A DNA stretch of 64,000 nt from Henriciella sp045287255 (GTDB taxonomy: Bacteria > Pseudomonadota > Alphaproteobacteria > Caulobacterales > Hyphomonadaceae): positions 2,790,001-2,854,000 of the forward strand of contig NZ_CP137142.1 of the NCBI RefSeq assembly GCF_045287255.1, given 5' to 3'. Positions 33,654-42,571 of the stretch are shown one piece after another. Every line of letters begins with the position of its first letter. Positions within the stretch are counted from its first letter, which is position 1. Made by a program: the position numbers and the translations under genes. The notes below the pieces were generated by a model, which was not told where the DNA came from, ran no database searches, and saw only the letters and a program-made list of their open reading frames with translations.

Positions 33654-34418
33654 ATGACAGGGACATTTGCGGGTATGACTGAATACTTTACCAGCCCGCA
33701 GGGCCGCCGCCTTGCCTATCGCTATACCCCGCCGGTTCATGGCCCGACTTTTGTCTGGTTATCGGGGTTCAAATCCGACATGAGCGGGTCAAAAGTCACC
33801 CGGCTGGAGGCCTGGGCGATTGGGGCAGGGCATGGCTTCCTCGCCTTTGATTATTCCGGGCATGGGCTATCGGATGGCGATTTTGCCGACGGCACGATCT
33901 CGGCTTGGCGTGAAGACGCGTTGGCTGCAATTGAGGCGCATACGGACGGGGCACTGGTTCTGGTCGGGTCCAGCATGGGCGGCTGGATGGCCCTGCTGGC
34001 CGCGCTGGCGTTGGAAGAGCGAGTAAAGGCGATGACCCTGATCGCGCCTGCCCCGGACTTTACGCAAAAGCTGATGTGGCCAGAGTTTAATGCTGATCAG
34101 CAAGCGGAGATTATGGACAAGGGCTTCACCTTGCGCCCTTCGGACTATGGCGAACCGTACACGATTACGCGTAATCTGATTGAAGACGGTGAGAAGTGGA
34201 GTCTGCTCGATGGTCCGATCATGGTGGATTTCCCGATCCGGGTTTTACAAGGCATGGAAGACCCGGATGTCCCGTGGCAACATGCGCTGAAGCTTGTCGA
34301 TGCGCTTGGTGGCGGCGATGTAATCTTGCATCTCATCAAGGACGGCGATCATCGCCTGTCGCGCGAAGAGGATATTCAACGTTTGATCGGGGTTTGCGGG
34401 GAGCTTGCGTCCACTTAA
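33654..34418 (+). CDS. Alpha/beta hydrolase
   Basis: A 254-residue serine hydrolase. The nucleophile is in GSSMGG (about residues 103-108), the acid probably in EDPDVPW and the histidine in KDGDHRLS. The oxyanion loop WLSGFKSDMSG and the DYSGHGLSDG segment resemble the ABHD10-like thioesterase/esterase group. A second ATG seven codons on is possible. Substrate unknown. Confidence 0.88.
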   Translation: MTGTFAGMTEYFTSPQGRRLAYRYTPPVHGPTFVWLSGFKSDMSGSKVTRLEAWAIGAGHGFLAFDYSGHGLSDGDFADGTISAWREDALAAIEAHTDGALVLVGSSMGGWMALLAALALEERVKAMTLIAPAPDFTQKLMWPEFNADQQAEIMDKGFTLRPSDYGEPYTITRNLIEDGEKWSLLDGPIMVDFPIRVLQGMEDPDVPWQHALKLVDALGGGDVILHLIKDGDHRLSREEDIQRLIGVCGELAST

Positions 34419-34435
34419 GGCGCAAAGGGTGGGAC

Positions 34436-34681
34436 ATGGCAGAGAAAAAGTACTGGTATCGGAATAAGGCTCGCGGTTTGGGAGTGAAAATAGTTCCAGC
34501 GAACGCAACAGGCTTTATTGTTTTCATATTTAACTTAGCAGCAATTCTGATAGGGATTTACTCTGTAGGTGGCGTTGCAGATATATTGCCGCCCTACCTC
34601 GGAGCCATACTGGCACTAATCGGCCTAGGCCTCTTCATCTACAGCCTGATGTTTAAGACGGACTATTCTTCCGAAGACTGA
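34436..34681 (+). CDS. Small two-span membrane protein
   Basis: An 81-residue protein: basic start (MAEKKYWYRNKARGLGVKI), hydrophobic helices at about 25-45 and 52-71, and an acidic tail. Start ATG has GGG upstream. It is more A+T-rich than its neighbours. No family recognised. Confidence 0.7.
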   Translation: MAEKKYWYRNKARGLGVKIVPANATGFIVFIFNLAAILIGIYSVGGVADILPPYLGAILALIGLGLFIYSLMFKTDYSSED

Positions 34682-34794
34682 TCTGGGCCTTGTATAATTT
34701 AGTCGAAGTCAAAGTTCGCGCCTCCTGCCAAAACGTGACACAGACTTTAGGTGAAATCTGCCTGACCTCCCGGTAAACATTATACAAACGGCCT

Positions 34795-34826
34795 CTTCAC
34801 ACCAAGGCGTCACATCCCTATTTATG
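34795..34826 (+). promoter_or_regulatory. Candidate heat-shock (sigma-32) promoter of rpoH
   Basis: CCTATTTATG (34817-34826) fits the alphaproteobacterial heat-shock -10 pattern CYTATNTNNG exactly; CTTC (34795-34798) stands 18 bases upstream, one mismatch from the CTTG -35. It lies about 130 bp before rpoH in a 277-bp gap (34682-34958) with no gene. Confidence 0.5.
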
Positions 34827-34958
34827 CAAAAGCGTGATAGGCACTATGCGCTAAACAGGGAAAGACGCCGCCGATGGTCGGGGCTATAGCTTCCCATGAC
34901 GACTTTGGATCGGATGCCGCATGTGGCGGGTTCGTGAAAAAGAAGGAGGACAAAAACG

Positions 34959-35855
34959 ATGGCCAATAAAGCCGCAAGCCGCGCGCTCGCCCTTAGCCCA
35001 GAGCAGGGTTTGAGCCGCTATCTCTCAGAAATTCGCAAATTCCCAATGCTCGCCAAGGATGAGGAATTTATGCTCGCCAAGCGCTGGCAGGAGCATGAAG
35101 ACTCCGAAGCTGCCGAGAAAATGGTGACCTCGCACCTGCGTCTCGTGGCCAAGATCGCCATGGGTTATCGCGGCTATGGCCTGCCCATGGCTGAGGTCAT
35201 TTCAGAAGGCAATGTCGGGCTGATGCAGTCGGTCAAGAAGTTTGACCCGGATAAAGGCTTCCGCCTCGCGACCTATGCGATGTGGTGGATCCGCGCGTCT
35301 ATTCAGGAATATATCCTGCGCAGCTGGAGCCTGGTTAAGCTCGGCACCACGGCGGCGCAAAAGAAACTGTTCTTCAACCTGCGCCGGATGAAGGGTGAGA
35401 TTGATGCGCTCGATAATGCGCAGCTTAACCCTGATCAGGTCAAGCAGATTGCGACCAAGCTGAACGTTCCGGAGAAGGATGTGATTTCCATGAATGGCCG
35501 GATGAGTGGTTCGGATGCGTCCCTGAATGCGCCAATGGGCGCTGAGGGCGACATGGAATGGATGGACTGGCTGGAGGATGAAGACTCCAATCAGGCGCAG
35601 GAGTTTGCGGATAATCAGGAATTTGATGCCCGTATGGAGCTGCTGCAAACCGCCATGGCTGACCTGTCAGAGCGTGAACAGCATATCCTGCAGGAGCGCC
35701 GCCTGACCGACGAGCCAAAGACGCTCGAAGAGCTGTCAGAGGTCTATAATGTCAGCCGCGAACGTATCCGCCAAATCGAAGTGCGCGCATTTGAGAAGCT
35801 GCAAAAAGCCATGCAAAAAATGGCCAAGGAACAAGGCCTCCCGATGGGAAATTAG
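34959..35855 (+). CDS. rpoH: RNA polymerase sigma factor RpoH (sigma-32)
   Basis: A 298-residue heat-shock sigma factor. Region 2 includes SEGNVGLMQSVKKFDPDKGFRLATYAMWWIRASIQEYILRSW, the RpoH box QKKLFFNLRRMK is at about 134-145, and region 4 has TLEELSEVYNVSRERIRQIEVRAFEKL. AGGAGG (34944-34949) precedes the start. A second rpoH, common in some alphaproteobacteria, is not visible here. Confidence 0.96.
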   Translation: MANKAASRALALSPEQGLSRYLSEIRKFPMLAKDEEFMLAKRWQEHEDSEAAEKMVTSHLRLVAKIAMGYRGYGLPMAEVISEGNVGLMQSVKKFDPDKGFRLATYAMWWIRASIQEYILRSWSLVKLGTTAAQKKLFFNLRRMKGEIDALDNAQLNPDQVKQIATKLNVPEKDVISMNGRMSGSDASLNAPMGAEGDMEWMDWLEDEDSNQAQEFADNQEFDARMELLQTAMADLSEREQHILQERRLTDEPKTLEELSEVYNVSRERIRQIEVRAFEKLQKAMQKMAKEQGLPMGN

Positions 35856-35859
35856 GTCT

Positions 35860-35899
35860 AAAAAACCTTATTGGGGATCAGGCTTTGCACATAAGGTTT
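35860..35899 (-). terminator. Terminator between rpoH and the convergent lipoprotein gene
   Basis: AAACCTTAT (35863-35871) and ATAAGGTTT (35891-35899) form a 9-bp stem. Read on the minus strand it is followed by T's (35865-35860), so it ends the lipoprotein transcript; it may also halt rpoH mRNA. Confidence 0.65.
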
Positions 35900-36413
35900 A
35901 TGAAGGGTCTTTTAGGACAATTTTTGGCTTTGGCTTGAATTGGACTGACCCTTCAGGGACCTTGGCGGCGAGATCATCTACATGAAGGTTTAGGTAGGTG
36001 ATAAGCCAGCTTTCACTTTCCAATTCCCATTCGATACTCATGTGACCCTTTGTTCTTGAGTATTCTAGTGGAAGCGTACACCGAGATAAAGCCTTAACTT
36101 TTGGCTGTTTCGGCTTTCTATTCACTGCACAAACAGCAATATCGGTGCGCTCTGGAAGACCGTAGGATTCGATAACTCTGAATACGGGTGCCATGCTGTC
36201 TTCAGACATATTTAGCTTAGGGTGTACTCGAGTAGGAATAATCGTTCCGCTTTGCAGGAATTTGAGTGTGATTGTCGCGTCTAACTCTCGTTCTTGTATT
36301 TGAGCAAACCTCTGTTCTGATGACAGCTCACTATCGCTAGTGGCGCAGCTACTTAGGAGTGAGAATATAACAAATATAAAACCGAGCTTATATATAAGTG
36401 TCTGCAAGCGCAT
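35898..36413 (-). CDS. Putative lipoprotein, unknown function
   Basis: A 171-residue protein with a lipoprotein signal (basic start, hydrophobic core, FSLLSSC lipobox; Cys at about residue 23). The mature domain has no family I recognise; two later cysteines (AVC, SRC) may pair. GC is lower than in its neighbours. ATG at 36413 preferred over the preceding TTG. It is divergent from the RNA methyltransferase gene. Confidence 0.72.
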   Translation of the reverse strand: MRLQTLIYKLGFIFVIFSLLSSCATSDSELSSEQRFAQIQERELDATITLKFLQSGTIIPTRVHPKLNMSEDSMAPVFRVIESYGLPERTDIAVCAVNRKPKQPKVKALSRCTLPLEYSRTKGHMSIEWELESESWLITYLNLHVDDLAAKVPEGSVQFKPKPKIVLKDPS

Positions 36414-36443
36414 CAATATCGTCCCCTCAACAGGTTAGACTTC

Positions 36444-37247
36444 TTGAACATCTTCTCGATCGAATCAAGCGAAGATCCACGGATCGCCCCTTTTGTCTCT
36501 ATCCGTGAGCGCGATCTGACCGGGCGGGCCGATGGTCGGTTTATTGTCGAGGGTAAGGTGACCCTTGGTATCCTCTTGGAGCGTTCCCGGTTTGCGATTG
36601 AAAGCCTGTTCCTGTGTAAGACCCGGTTGCAGCCGCTAGCGGACTTGCTTGCAAAAGTTCCCGCCAATGTCCCGATCTATGTCGCACCACAGGCGCTGAT
36701 GGATGAGGTCGCCGGGTTTAATGTTCATCGCGGGATTCTGGCTTGTGCCCGCAAGGGGGACGGGCTGTCCCTGAACGATGTTGTGGGTCCGCAAACGCTG
36801 CTTGTGCTCAACCAGACCTCCAATCATGACAATGTTGGTGCCGCCTTTCGCAATGCGGCAGCATTTGGTGTAGGCGGCGTTATCTTGGATCAGCAAAGCT
36901 GTGACCCCCTATATCGCAAGGCGATCCGGGTTTCGGCGGGGACCAGCCTCTGGCTGCCTTACCATCATGGCGGGACCGGTCTGGCGCAGATCGAGGCACT
37001 AAAATCAGCAGGGTATACGATCTGGGCGATGACGCCGCGCGCCGATGCAGCACCCCTGAAAAGCCTGCCTGTGCCAGACAAGCTTGCCATCTTGCTTGGT
37101 GCGGAGGGGCCGGGCCTACCCGATCTGATGATTGCTGCGGCAACTGCGGTTCGAATCCCAATGGCGACAGGCTTTGACAGCGTCAACGTCGCCACAGCCG
37201 GCGCGATTGCACTTTCTTATGTGTTCAATGCCCGCCAAATGAGCTAA
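36444..37247 (+). CDS. TrmH-family RNA 2'-O-methyltransferase
   Basis: A 267-residue SPOUT enzyme distinct from RlmB at 12848. Motifs are NQTSNHDNVGAAFRNAAAFG, LLGAEGPGLP and DSVNVATAGAIALSY. The N-terminus DPRIAPFVSIRERDLTGRADGRFIVEGK is typical of a subgroup of tRNA/rRNA methyltransferases. The start appears to be TTG at 36444; no ATG or GTG fits the conserved beginning, and the ribosome-binding site is weak. Target RNA unknown. Confidence 0.87.
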   Translation: MNIFSIESSEDPRIAPFVSIRERDLTGRADGRFIVEGKVTLGILLERSRFAIESLFLCKTRLQPLADLLAKVPANVPIYVAPQALMDEVAGFNVHRGILACARKGDGLSLNDVVGPQTLLVLNQTSNHDNVGAAFRNAAAFGVGGVILDQQSCDPLYRKAIRVSAGTSLWLPYHHGGTGLAQIEALKSAGYTIWAMTPRADAAPLKSLPVPDKLAILLGAEGPGLPDLMIAAATAVRIPMATGFDSVNVATAGAIALSYVFNARQMS

Positions 37248-37281
37248 GCAGCCGCCCGGAGAGTAGAGTAAGGGTGAGCTC

Positions 37282-38298
37282 ATGCGCGTTATCGTTACCG
37301 GGGGATACGGGTTCATTGGGTCAGCGGTTATTCGCCAATTGGTGAAGGCTGGGCACGATGTCTGGAATGTCGACAAGCAGACCTATGCGGCAAATGCCGA
37401 TGCGCTTGAGGGCGCGAAGGTTACCAATGCTCATACCTGCATAACCGATCAGGAAGCGATTAAGGCCGTATTTGGGGCCGCGCGTCCTGATGCCGTGTTG
37501 CACTTGGCGGCAGAGACGCATGTTGACCGTTCGATTGACGGCCCTGCAACATTCCTGAAGACCAATATTGATGGCACGTTTGCGCTTCTGGAAGCGGCGC
37601 TCGAATGGTGGACAAGTGTTGGAAAGCCGGAAGCTTTCCGTTTTGTGCATGTCTCAACTGACGAGGTTTTTGGCGATCTCGGCCCGGAAGACCCAGCATT
37701 TGATGCAGACACGCCCTATCGCCCTTCATCGCCTTATTCAGCTAGTAAAGCCGCCAGTGATCATCTGGCTCGCGCCTGGCAGCGAACCTACGGTCTGCCT
37801 GTTGTCGTGACCAATTGCTCGAATAATTACGGACCTTGGCAGAATGCTGAGAAACTGATCCCGACGGTTATTCGTAAGGCTCTGTCTGGGGCCGATATTC
37901 CAATCTATGGCCGCGGCGAAAATGTCCGTGACTGGCTCTATGTGGAGGATCATGCGCGCGGCTTGATCAAGGCGACCGGGGCTGAGGCGGGGTCGACGCT
38001 GCTATTCGGCGGCCGGGCAGAGCTCGCCAATATCGATCTTGTGCGGGAGATTTGTACGCTGCTCGATCGCAAGCGCCCGTCCAACCACCCTTATGCCGAT
38101 CAGATCGCCTTTGTTACGGATCGCCCTGGGCATGATCGGCGCTATGCCGTCGACCCCTCCAGTGCGGAATCAGCCCTTGGCTGGACGCAGAAACACACCT
38201 TGCTACAGGGCTTGGAAGCGACGGTTGATTGGTATCTGGAAAACTTGCCGAACGACGCTGACAGCGATGATCGGCTGGGCTTGGGTCGCAAGGCCTAA
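37282..38298 (+). CDS. rfbB: dTDP-glucose 4,6-dehydratase
   Basis: A 338-residue extended SDR. The NAD motif TGGYGFIGS is at 6-14; catalytic residues are STDEVFG (Thr126, Asp127, Glu128) and Tyr152/Lys156 in YSASK. Later pieces NNYGPWQ and YGRGENVRDWLYVEDH are diagnostic. It makes dTDP-4-keto-6-deoxyglucose for envelope sugars. rfbA, rfbC and rfbD are not adjacent. Confidence 0.93.
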   Translation: MRVIVTGGYGFIGSAVIRQLVKAGHDVWNVDKQTYAANADALEGAKVTNAHTCITDQEAIKAVFGAARPDAVLHLAAETHVDRSIDGPATFLKTNIDGTFALLEAALEWWTSVGKPEAFRFVHVSTDEVFGDLGPEDPAFDADTPYRPSSPYSASKAASDHLARAWQRTYGLPVVVTNCSNNYGPWQNAEKLIPTVIRKALSGADIPIYGRGENVRDWLYVEDHARGLIKATGAEAGSTLLFGGRAELANIDLVREICTLLDRKRPSNHPYADQIAFVTDRPGHDRRYAVDPSSAESALGWTQKHTLLQGLEATVDWYLENLPNDADSDDRLGLGRKA

Positions 38299-38310
38299 GA
38301 CAAATCTAGC

Positions 38311-38856
38311 TTATTTGGCGTTGCCCCAGACACGGAGCGGGTCAAAAGCGCCGGTTTCGGCAGCGCGCTGTAGCTCCTGCAATTGCAGGCTGACAGGGCT
38401 TTTCGTGTCTTTCGGGCCATTGCCGTAAATCGCAGAATCGAGACGGCAAATCCGCTCGTATAGATTCTCAGAGCGCTCAACTAGATCAAGGAAAAGGTCG
38501 GGGAGCCCGCGCCCGCGCTGCGCACTGGCATCAAGCGGTGGATCATCGCGGCGAATGCGATACTTGTCCAAAGCCGCATCAGAGCGCTTCATGTCCCGGT
38601 CCTGAACCGCTTTCTGCATAACCAGCCAGCTCGCGGCTTGCATCAGACGCGTCGTCAGCTCCATGCTCCATGCGGCATAGGTCAGTGAAGCTTCGCGTGG
38701 CAAGGTTTGCGACAGTTTCCGCCCTGGGCCGTCCAGATAGGCAGCGGTTTCTTCAACCAGAGCCATGCCATCGGTAAAGACTTTCTCGAACACTTTGCCT
38801 TCGGTGAAGGTCAGGTCCGGGCCGTCAGATTGCCGAATATGGGTAGGATTGGCCAT
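38311..38856 (-). CDS. rcdA: RcdA, adaptor for CtrA degradation (DUF1465)
   Basis: A 181-residue helical protein of the DUF1465 family. The pattern DGMALVEETAAYLDGPGR followed by AWSMELTTRLMQAASWLVMQKAV matches Caulobacter RcdA, which with CpdR and PopA delivers CtrA to ClpXP. The tail is variable. It follows the DUF1192 gene on the same strand by 59 bp. CtrA boxes elsewhere in the window fit the presence of this pathway. Confidence 0.85.
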   Translation of the reverse strand: MANPTHIRQSDGPDLTFTEGKVFEKVFTDGMALVEETAAYLDGPGRKLSQTLPREASLTYAAWSMELTTRLMQAASWLVMQKAVQDRDMKRSDAALDKYRIRRDDPPLDASAQRGRGLPDLFLDLVERSENLYERICRLDSAIYGNGPKDTKSPVSLQLQELQRAAETGAFDPLRVWGNAK

Positions 38857-38915
38857 TACGTCGCCTGCTTATTTCGTCTTGGTCCCAACATTAGGCTTAG
38901 ACCCCTTCGAAGACC

Positions 38916-39095
38916 TTAATCATTACCACCAAAAAGTGCGTCCGCTGCAGATTTATGCGCAGATTTTCGATTGAGCTCAGCCTCACATGCCGCAATCTCT
39001 GCCCTTAATTCTTCGATCCGCTGGTTCAGTTCGTCAACCGACAAACGCTCCAGATCGACGGGTTTTTCTGGGATTGGCTCTTCTTCATTCAGCAT
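38916..39095 (-). CDS. DUF1192 family small protein
   Basis: A 59-residue protein: acidic start (MLNEEEPIPEKPVDLERLSVDELNQRIEEL), a short coiled coil and a tail ending SAADALFGGND. This is the pattern of DUF1192, alphaproteobacterial proteins of unknown function commonly next to rcdA. ATG at 39095; probably co-transcribed with rcdA. Confidence 0.85.
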   Translation of the reverse strand: MLNEEEPIPEKPVDLERLSVDELNQRIEELRAEIAACEAELNRKSAHKSAADALFGGND

Positions 39096-39182
39096 TTTGG
39101 GGCTCGCTCACTTTTGATGTGGACACCACGCCACTAGCAAGCCCAAAGTGCCACAAAAGATCAAGATAAAGATAGGGTTCTT

Positions 39183-40166
39183 ATGAGCGACATGATGCAA
39201 GCTGTGGTGGTCACTGAGGGAGAGCCCCTCAGTCTTGGGCAGGTTCCAAAACCAGATTGCGGGCCAAATGAGGTTTTGGTCAAAGTGGTCACGGCGGGCT
39301 TGAACCGTGCTGATCTGGTCCAGCGGGCCGGGCGCTATCCGCCACCTCCTGGGGCATCACAGATTATGGGGCTGGAGATTTCCGGCGAGATTGTTGCGCT
39401 TGGCACAGAGGTTAGCGGGTGGAGCGTTGGTGATCGCGTTTGCGCGCTCCTCGCGGGTGGCGGATATGCAGAATATGCCGCTGTCGATGCCGGCTCCTTG
39501 CTGCCAATCCCTGATAATCTCTCCTTTGATGAGGCGGGCGCGCTGCCGGAAGTGATGCTGACAGTGTGGGCGAACGTGTTCGTGCGCTGTGGCTTGCAGG
39601 CCGGGGAGATCCTGCTGGTGCATGGGGGAACCTCCGGCATTGGCACGATGGCGATCCAGATGGCCAAGCATATTGGCGCTGGAAAGATCATCGTAACCGC
39701 GGGGTCCGACGATAAGTGCGCGGCGGCCAAGGCGCTCGGCGCCGATGTCGCGATCAATTATCGCGAGCAAGACTTTGAAGCGATTGTCCGTGAAGAAGGC
39801 GGCGCCGATGTCATCCTGGATATGGTTGGCGGCGATTATGTGCAGAAGAATATCTCGGTCGCCAAAGTGAATGGGCGCATCTGTAACATCGCCTATATGA
39901 ATGGCCCGCAGGTCAATGTGAACCTCCTGCCATTGATGCTAAAGCGATTGATTTTGACCGGAACAACCCTGCGGGCCCGCCCGGTTGAAGAGAAAGCCGA
40001 GTTGCGTAAGGCGGTGGAGGAGACGTTCTGGCCAGCCGTGGCGGTGGGAACCATTAAGCCTGTGATCGATACGATTTATCCCTTCGAAAAGGCTGAAGAA
40101 GCCCAGGCGCATATGGCCAAAGGTGGGCATATCGGCAAAATCCTGCTCAGCCGAACCGTATCGTAA
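39183..40166 (+). CDS. Quinone oxidoreductase (zeta-crystallin/PIG3-like MDR)
   Basis: A 327-residue zinc-independent medium-chain reductase using NADPH. GLNRADLVQRAGRYPPPPGAS, LEISGEI and the cofactor loop VHGGTSGIGTMAIQMAK are visible, and the zinc ligands are lacking. RARPVEEKAEL near the C-terminus is typical of the PIG3 subgroup. Physiological substrate unknown. Confidence 0.9.
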   Translation: MSDMMQAVVVTEGEPLSLGQVPKPDCGPNEVLVKVVTAGLNRADLVQRAGRYPPPPGASQIMGLEISGEIVALGTEVSGWSVGDRVCALLAGGGYAEYAAVDAGSLLPIPDNLSFDEAGALPEVMLTVWANVFVRCGLQAGEILLVHGGTSGIGTMAIQMAKHIGAGKIIVTAGSDDKCAAAKALGADVAINYREQDFEAIVREEGGADVILDMVGGDYVQKNISVAKVNGRICNIAYMNGPQVNVNLLPLMLKRLILTGTTLRARPVEEKAELRKAVEETFWPAVAVGTIKPVIDTIYPFEKAEEAQAHMAKGGHIGKILLSRTVS

Positions 40167-40235
40167 GGCTAGTCAGAGCGCCGAGAAACGTTTATGTCTC
40201 TATAGGTTAGGACAATTTCTGCTCTGAGACCCTGA

Positions 40236-40260
40236 CCGCCCGGCCTGAAGTGCCGGGCGG
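40236..40260. repeat. 9-bp GC-rich hairpin upstream of trcR
   Basis: CCGCCCGGC (40236-40244) pairs with GCCGGGCGG (40252-40260) around a 7-base loop. No T-run follows on either strand. It lies 35 bp before the trcR start and could be the end of the preceding gene's mRNA or a leader element. Confidence 0.5.
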
Positions 40261-40294
40261 AAGCGTTTCTGGGGCACGTTTCAAGGAGGCTGCC

Positions 40295-40978
40295 ATGGCC
40301 GATATTTTGATGCCGAAAGCCACAGCTGTCTGGCTGATCGACAATACAACGCTGAGCTTTGACCAGATCGCGGACCTGTGCGGCCTGCACCATCTGGAAG
40401 TCAAAGGTATTGCCGATGGCGACGTTGCCGAGAATATGCGCGGCGTTGATCCGATCTCTGGTGGTGAGCTGACCCGTGAAGAAATTCAAAAGGGTGAGGA
40501 AGATCCAGATTATCGCCTGAAAACCGCGCCATCTAAAATTGCGCACATCCCGCAGCCCAAGCGTAAGGGCGCGCGTTACACCCCTGTTGCCCGCCGCGGT
40601 GACAAACCGGATGCGATTGCCTGGTTTATTCGTAATCACCCAGAGGTGACCGACGCCCAGATCGGGAAACTGATCGGCACAACCAAGGCGACCATCACCA
40701 ATGTTCGCGACAAGACCCATTGGAACAGCCAGAATATTCGCCCGGTTGATCCGGTAACGCTTGGCCTGTGCTCTCAGATCGAGCTGGATGAGGTGATTGC
40801 GAAAGCGTCTGACCGTCGCCGCAAAATGGATGCAGAACGCGCTGCCGCCACAGAAGGCCCGGGCCTTGCGCCAGCCGAAGCCGTTGAGACACCGGAAGCC
40901 CCGGTTGCGGAAGAGACTGCACCTTCAGAAGACCGTGAGCTGTCGGCTGACGATATCTTCTCTAATTTCAAGAACTGA
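40295..40978 (+). CDS. trcR: Cell-cycle transcriptional regulator TrcR (DUF1013)
   Basis: A 227-residue alphaproteobacterial protein. The DUF1013 core runs from MPKATAVWLIDNTTLSFDQIADLCGLH through RKGARYTPVARRGDKPDAIAWFIRNHPEVTDAQIGKLIGTTKATI; the last part resembles a helix-turn-helix. The tail is Ala/Glu/Pro-rich, ending DDIFSNFKN. ATG at 40295 follows AAGGAGG; a GTG at 40250 gives a spurious extension. It may act with RNA polymerase in cell-cycle transcription; that role is from family annotation. Confidence 0.88.
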   Translation: MADILMPKATAVWLIDNTTLSFDQIADLCGLHHLEVKGIADGDVAENMRGVDPISGGELTREEIQKGEEDPDYRLKTAPSKIAHIPQPKRKGARYTPVARRGDKPDAIAWFIRNHPEVTDAQIGKLIGTTKATITNVRDKTHWNSQNIRPVDPVTLGLCSQIELDEVIAKASDRRRKMDAERAAATEGPGLAPAEAVETPEAPVAEETAPSEDRELSADDIFSNFKN

Positions 40979-41770
40979 TCAGAACGAGATCAAATCAAAA
41001 CGGTCATAATCGGCAACGCTCATGGTGCCGAAGACGTTCTGCTCTATCAGGCCGCGGCGCAGGGCTTGCTCAAGGTTGACGCCGAGGGCGAGATCCTCTG
41101 CCGCAACGATGACGACGCGCCGCTGGGTTGGGCGATCTCCGGCGCGGTCCCCGCGATGTTGACCAAGGCTTAGCGCGTACATGATCGGTGCACGCTCAGT
41201 TGTGCAATCAGGGCGATACGAGGTCAGGGCATTCGCCACGATCTCACCGCGTTCACGGGCAAGGCGATGATTAACAGCTCTTGGGCCGCCCTGAGAGGCT
41301 GTGCCGACGCTGAGGACGGCCTTGGCGCTGCAGAACCGTTGGAAGAATTGTGGTGTGCGCAGGATTTCATTGAACATGATTGGCTGATCATCATTCAAAA
41401 CCTGGCGATTGGAGCCATTCGCCCACGTATAATCGTCATGCAGGACATAAAGACGGAAATCCGCCGTCAGCCCGGCATCATCAGTGCCCTCAAATGGTTT
41501 GCTTTCGCCCCATGTGCCGTTGTCGATGGGCGTTAGCTGTTCACCGCATGCGGCGCGCTCGCCAAGCATCATCTGGTCCCACATCGCCGAGATCGCATAG
41601 GATGGGTCATCAGGGCGAATGGCGTTTTCATCCCCATCGCTTGTGCAGATGATTTTGCCCGTCCCGCGCTCGGTGCCGAATGTATCCGGATGGGATTGCG
41701 CGGCAGCCGTCATGGCAAGGCTTGCCCAAAGCGCGCCTGAAACTGCGTGAGCGACATGACGATAAAACAT
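40979..41770 (-). CDS. Periplasmic protein with OmpA-like C-terminal region
   Basis: A 263-residue protein with a signal peptide (MFYRHVAHAVSGALWASLAMTAAAQ). The C-terminal half shows VNHRLARERGEIVANALTSY followed by RPTQRRVVIVAA, like the end of OmpA-type peptidoglycan-binding domains, but the match is loose. Four cysteines are spread through the chain. ATG at 41770 preferred over upstream starts because of the signal peptide. It is back to back with the end of trcR. Confidence 0.65.
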   Translation of the reverse strand: MFYRHVAHAVSGALWASLAMTAAAQSHPDTFGTERGTGKIICTSDGDENAIRPDDPSYAISAMWDQMMLGERAACGEQLTPIDNGTWGESKPFEGTDDAGLTADFRLYVLHDDYTWANGSNRQVLNDDQPIMFNEILRTPQFFQRFCSAKAVLSVGTASQGGPRAVNHRLARERGEIVANALTSYRPDCTTERAPIMYALSLGQHRGDRAGDRPTQRRVVIVAAEDLALGVNLEQALRRGLIEQNVFGTMSVADYDRFDLISF

Positions 41771-41889
41771 GGTGAGATGACCCCTACTTCCGCGGTCAGC
41801 CCTAGGCTGATTGAGGCTTTCGCGCAATATCGCGTCTGCGGCTTGCCAAGCAGGGCGGGGTTGGCTTCCATATGGGTAGGGAGGTTCGA

Positions 41890-42561
41890 ATGAGAACATT
41901 TGATGAGATTGTCGATCTGGCCGCGCAACATCATGGTGATCGCGCACAGGTTTTGCAGAAGATTGGCAATGAGCACGCGCGATCTGATCTGACTGCGGTG
42001 AGTGATGCTGAATATCTATCTCAGATGACGCAAGCCGTCTTCAGTGCCGGGTTCAATTGGAGGGTCATTCAGAATAAATGGCCCGGTTTTGAGACCGCCT
42101 TTGCTGGGTTTGACCCCCACCGGGTCGCGTTCTTTTCGGACGAGGATATGGATCGCTTGCTCTCGGATAAGGGCATTGTGCGCAATGGTCAAAAGATCAA
42201 AGCAACGCTTGAGAATGCCCGATTCATCGTCGAGACCAAGAAAGAGCATGGCAGCTTTGGTGCGTTTCTGGCGCAATGGCCTGTCGGCGATCAGGCAGGC
42301 TTGCTTGCGCATATGGCCAAGCATGGGTCACGCCTTGGTGGGGCAACGGCGCAGTATTTTCTGCGCTTCTCTGGCTATGATGCCTGGATCACGTCTAGGG
42401 ATGTTTGCGCGGCTCTGGTACGTGAAGGCGTTCTGGATAAGCCGACCGCGACCAGCAAAACTGCGATGAAAAAAGTCGATGAGGCGATTTCTGCTTTGAG
42501 CCAGCAGGGCGGTGTTTCGCGCGCATCGGTTTCACGTTTACTGGCCCTGAGTGTTGGTTAG
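41890..42561 (+). CDS. DNA-3-methyladenine glycosylase I family protein
   Basis: A 223-residue helical protein. FDEIVDLAAQHHG, SQMTQAVFSAGFNWRVIQNKWPGFETAFAGFDP, VRNGQKIKATLENARFI and a final helix resemble Tag, which removes 3-methyladenine. The zinc cysteines of Tag are not evident, so it may be a Tag-like relative. Start ATG 41890 lies after GGGAGG; an ATG at 41872 is less well placed. Confidence 0.75.
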   Translation: MRTFDEIVDLAAQHHGDRAQVLQKIGNEHARSDLTAVSDAEYLSQMTQAVFSAGFNWRVIQNKWPGFETAFAGFDPHRVAFFSDEDMDRLLSDKGIVRNGQKIKATLENARFIVETKKEHGSFGAFLAQWPVGDQAGLLAHMAKHGSRLGGATAQYFLRFSGYDAWITSRDVCAALVREGVLDKPTATSKTAMKKVDEAISALSQQGGVSRASVSRLLALSVG

Positions 42562-42571
42562 AAGGGTGCCC

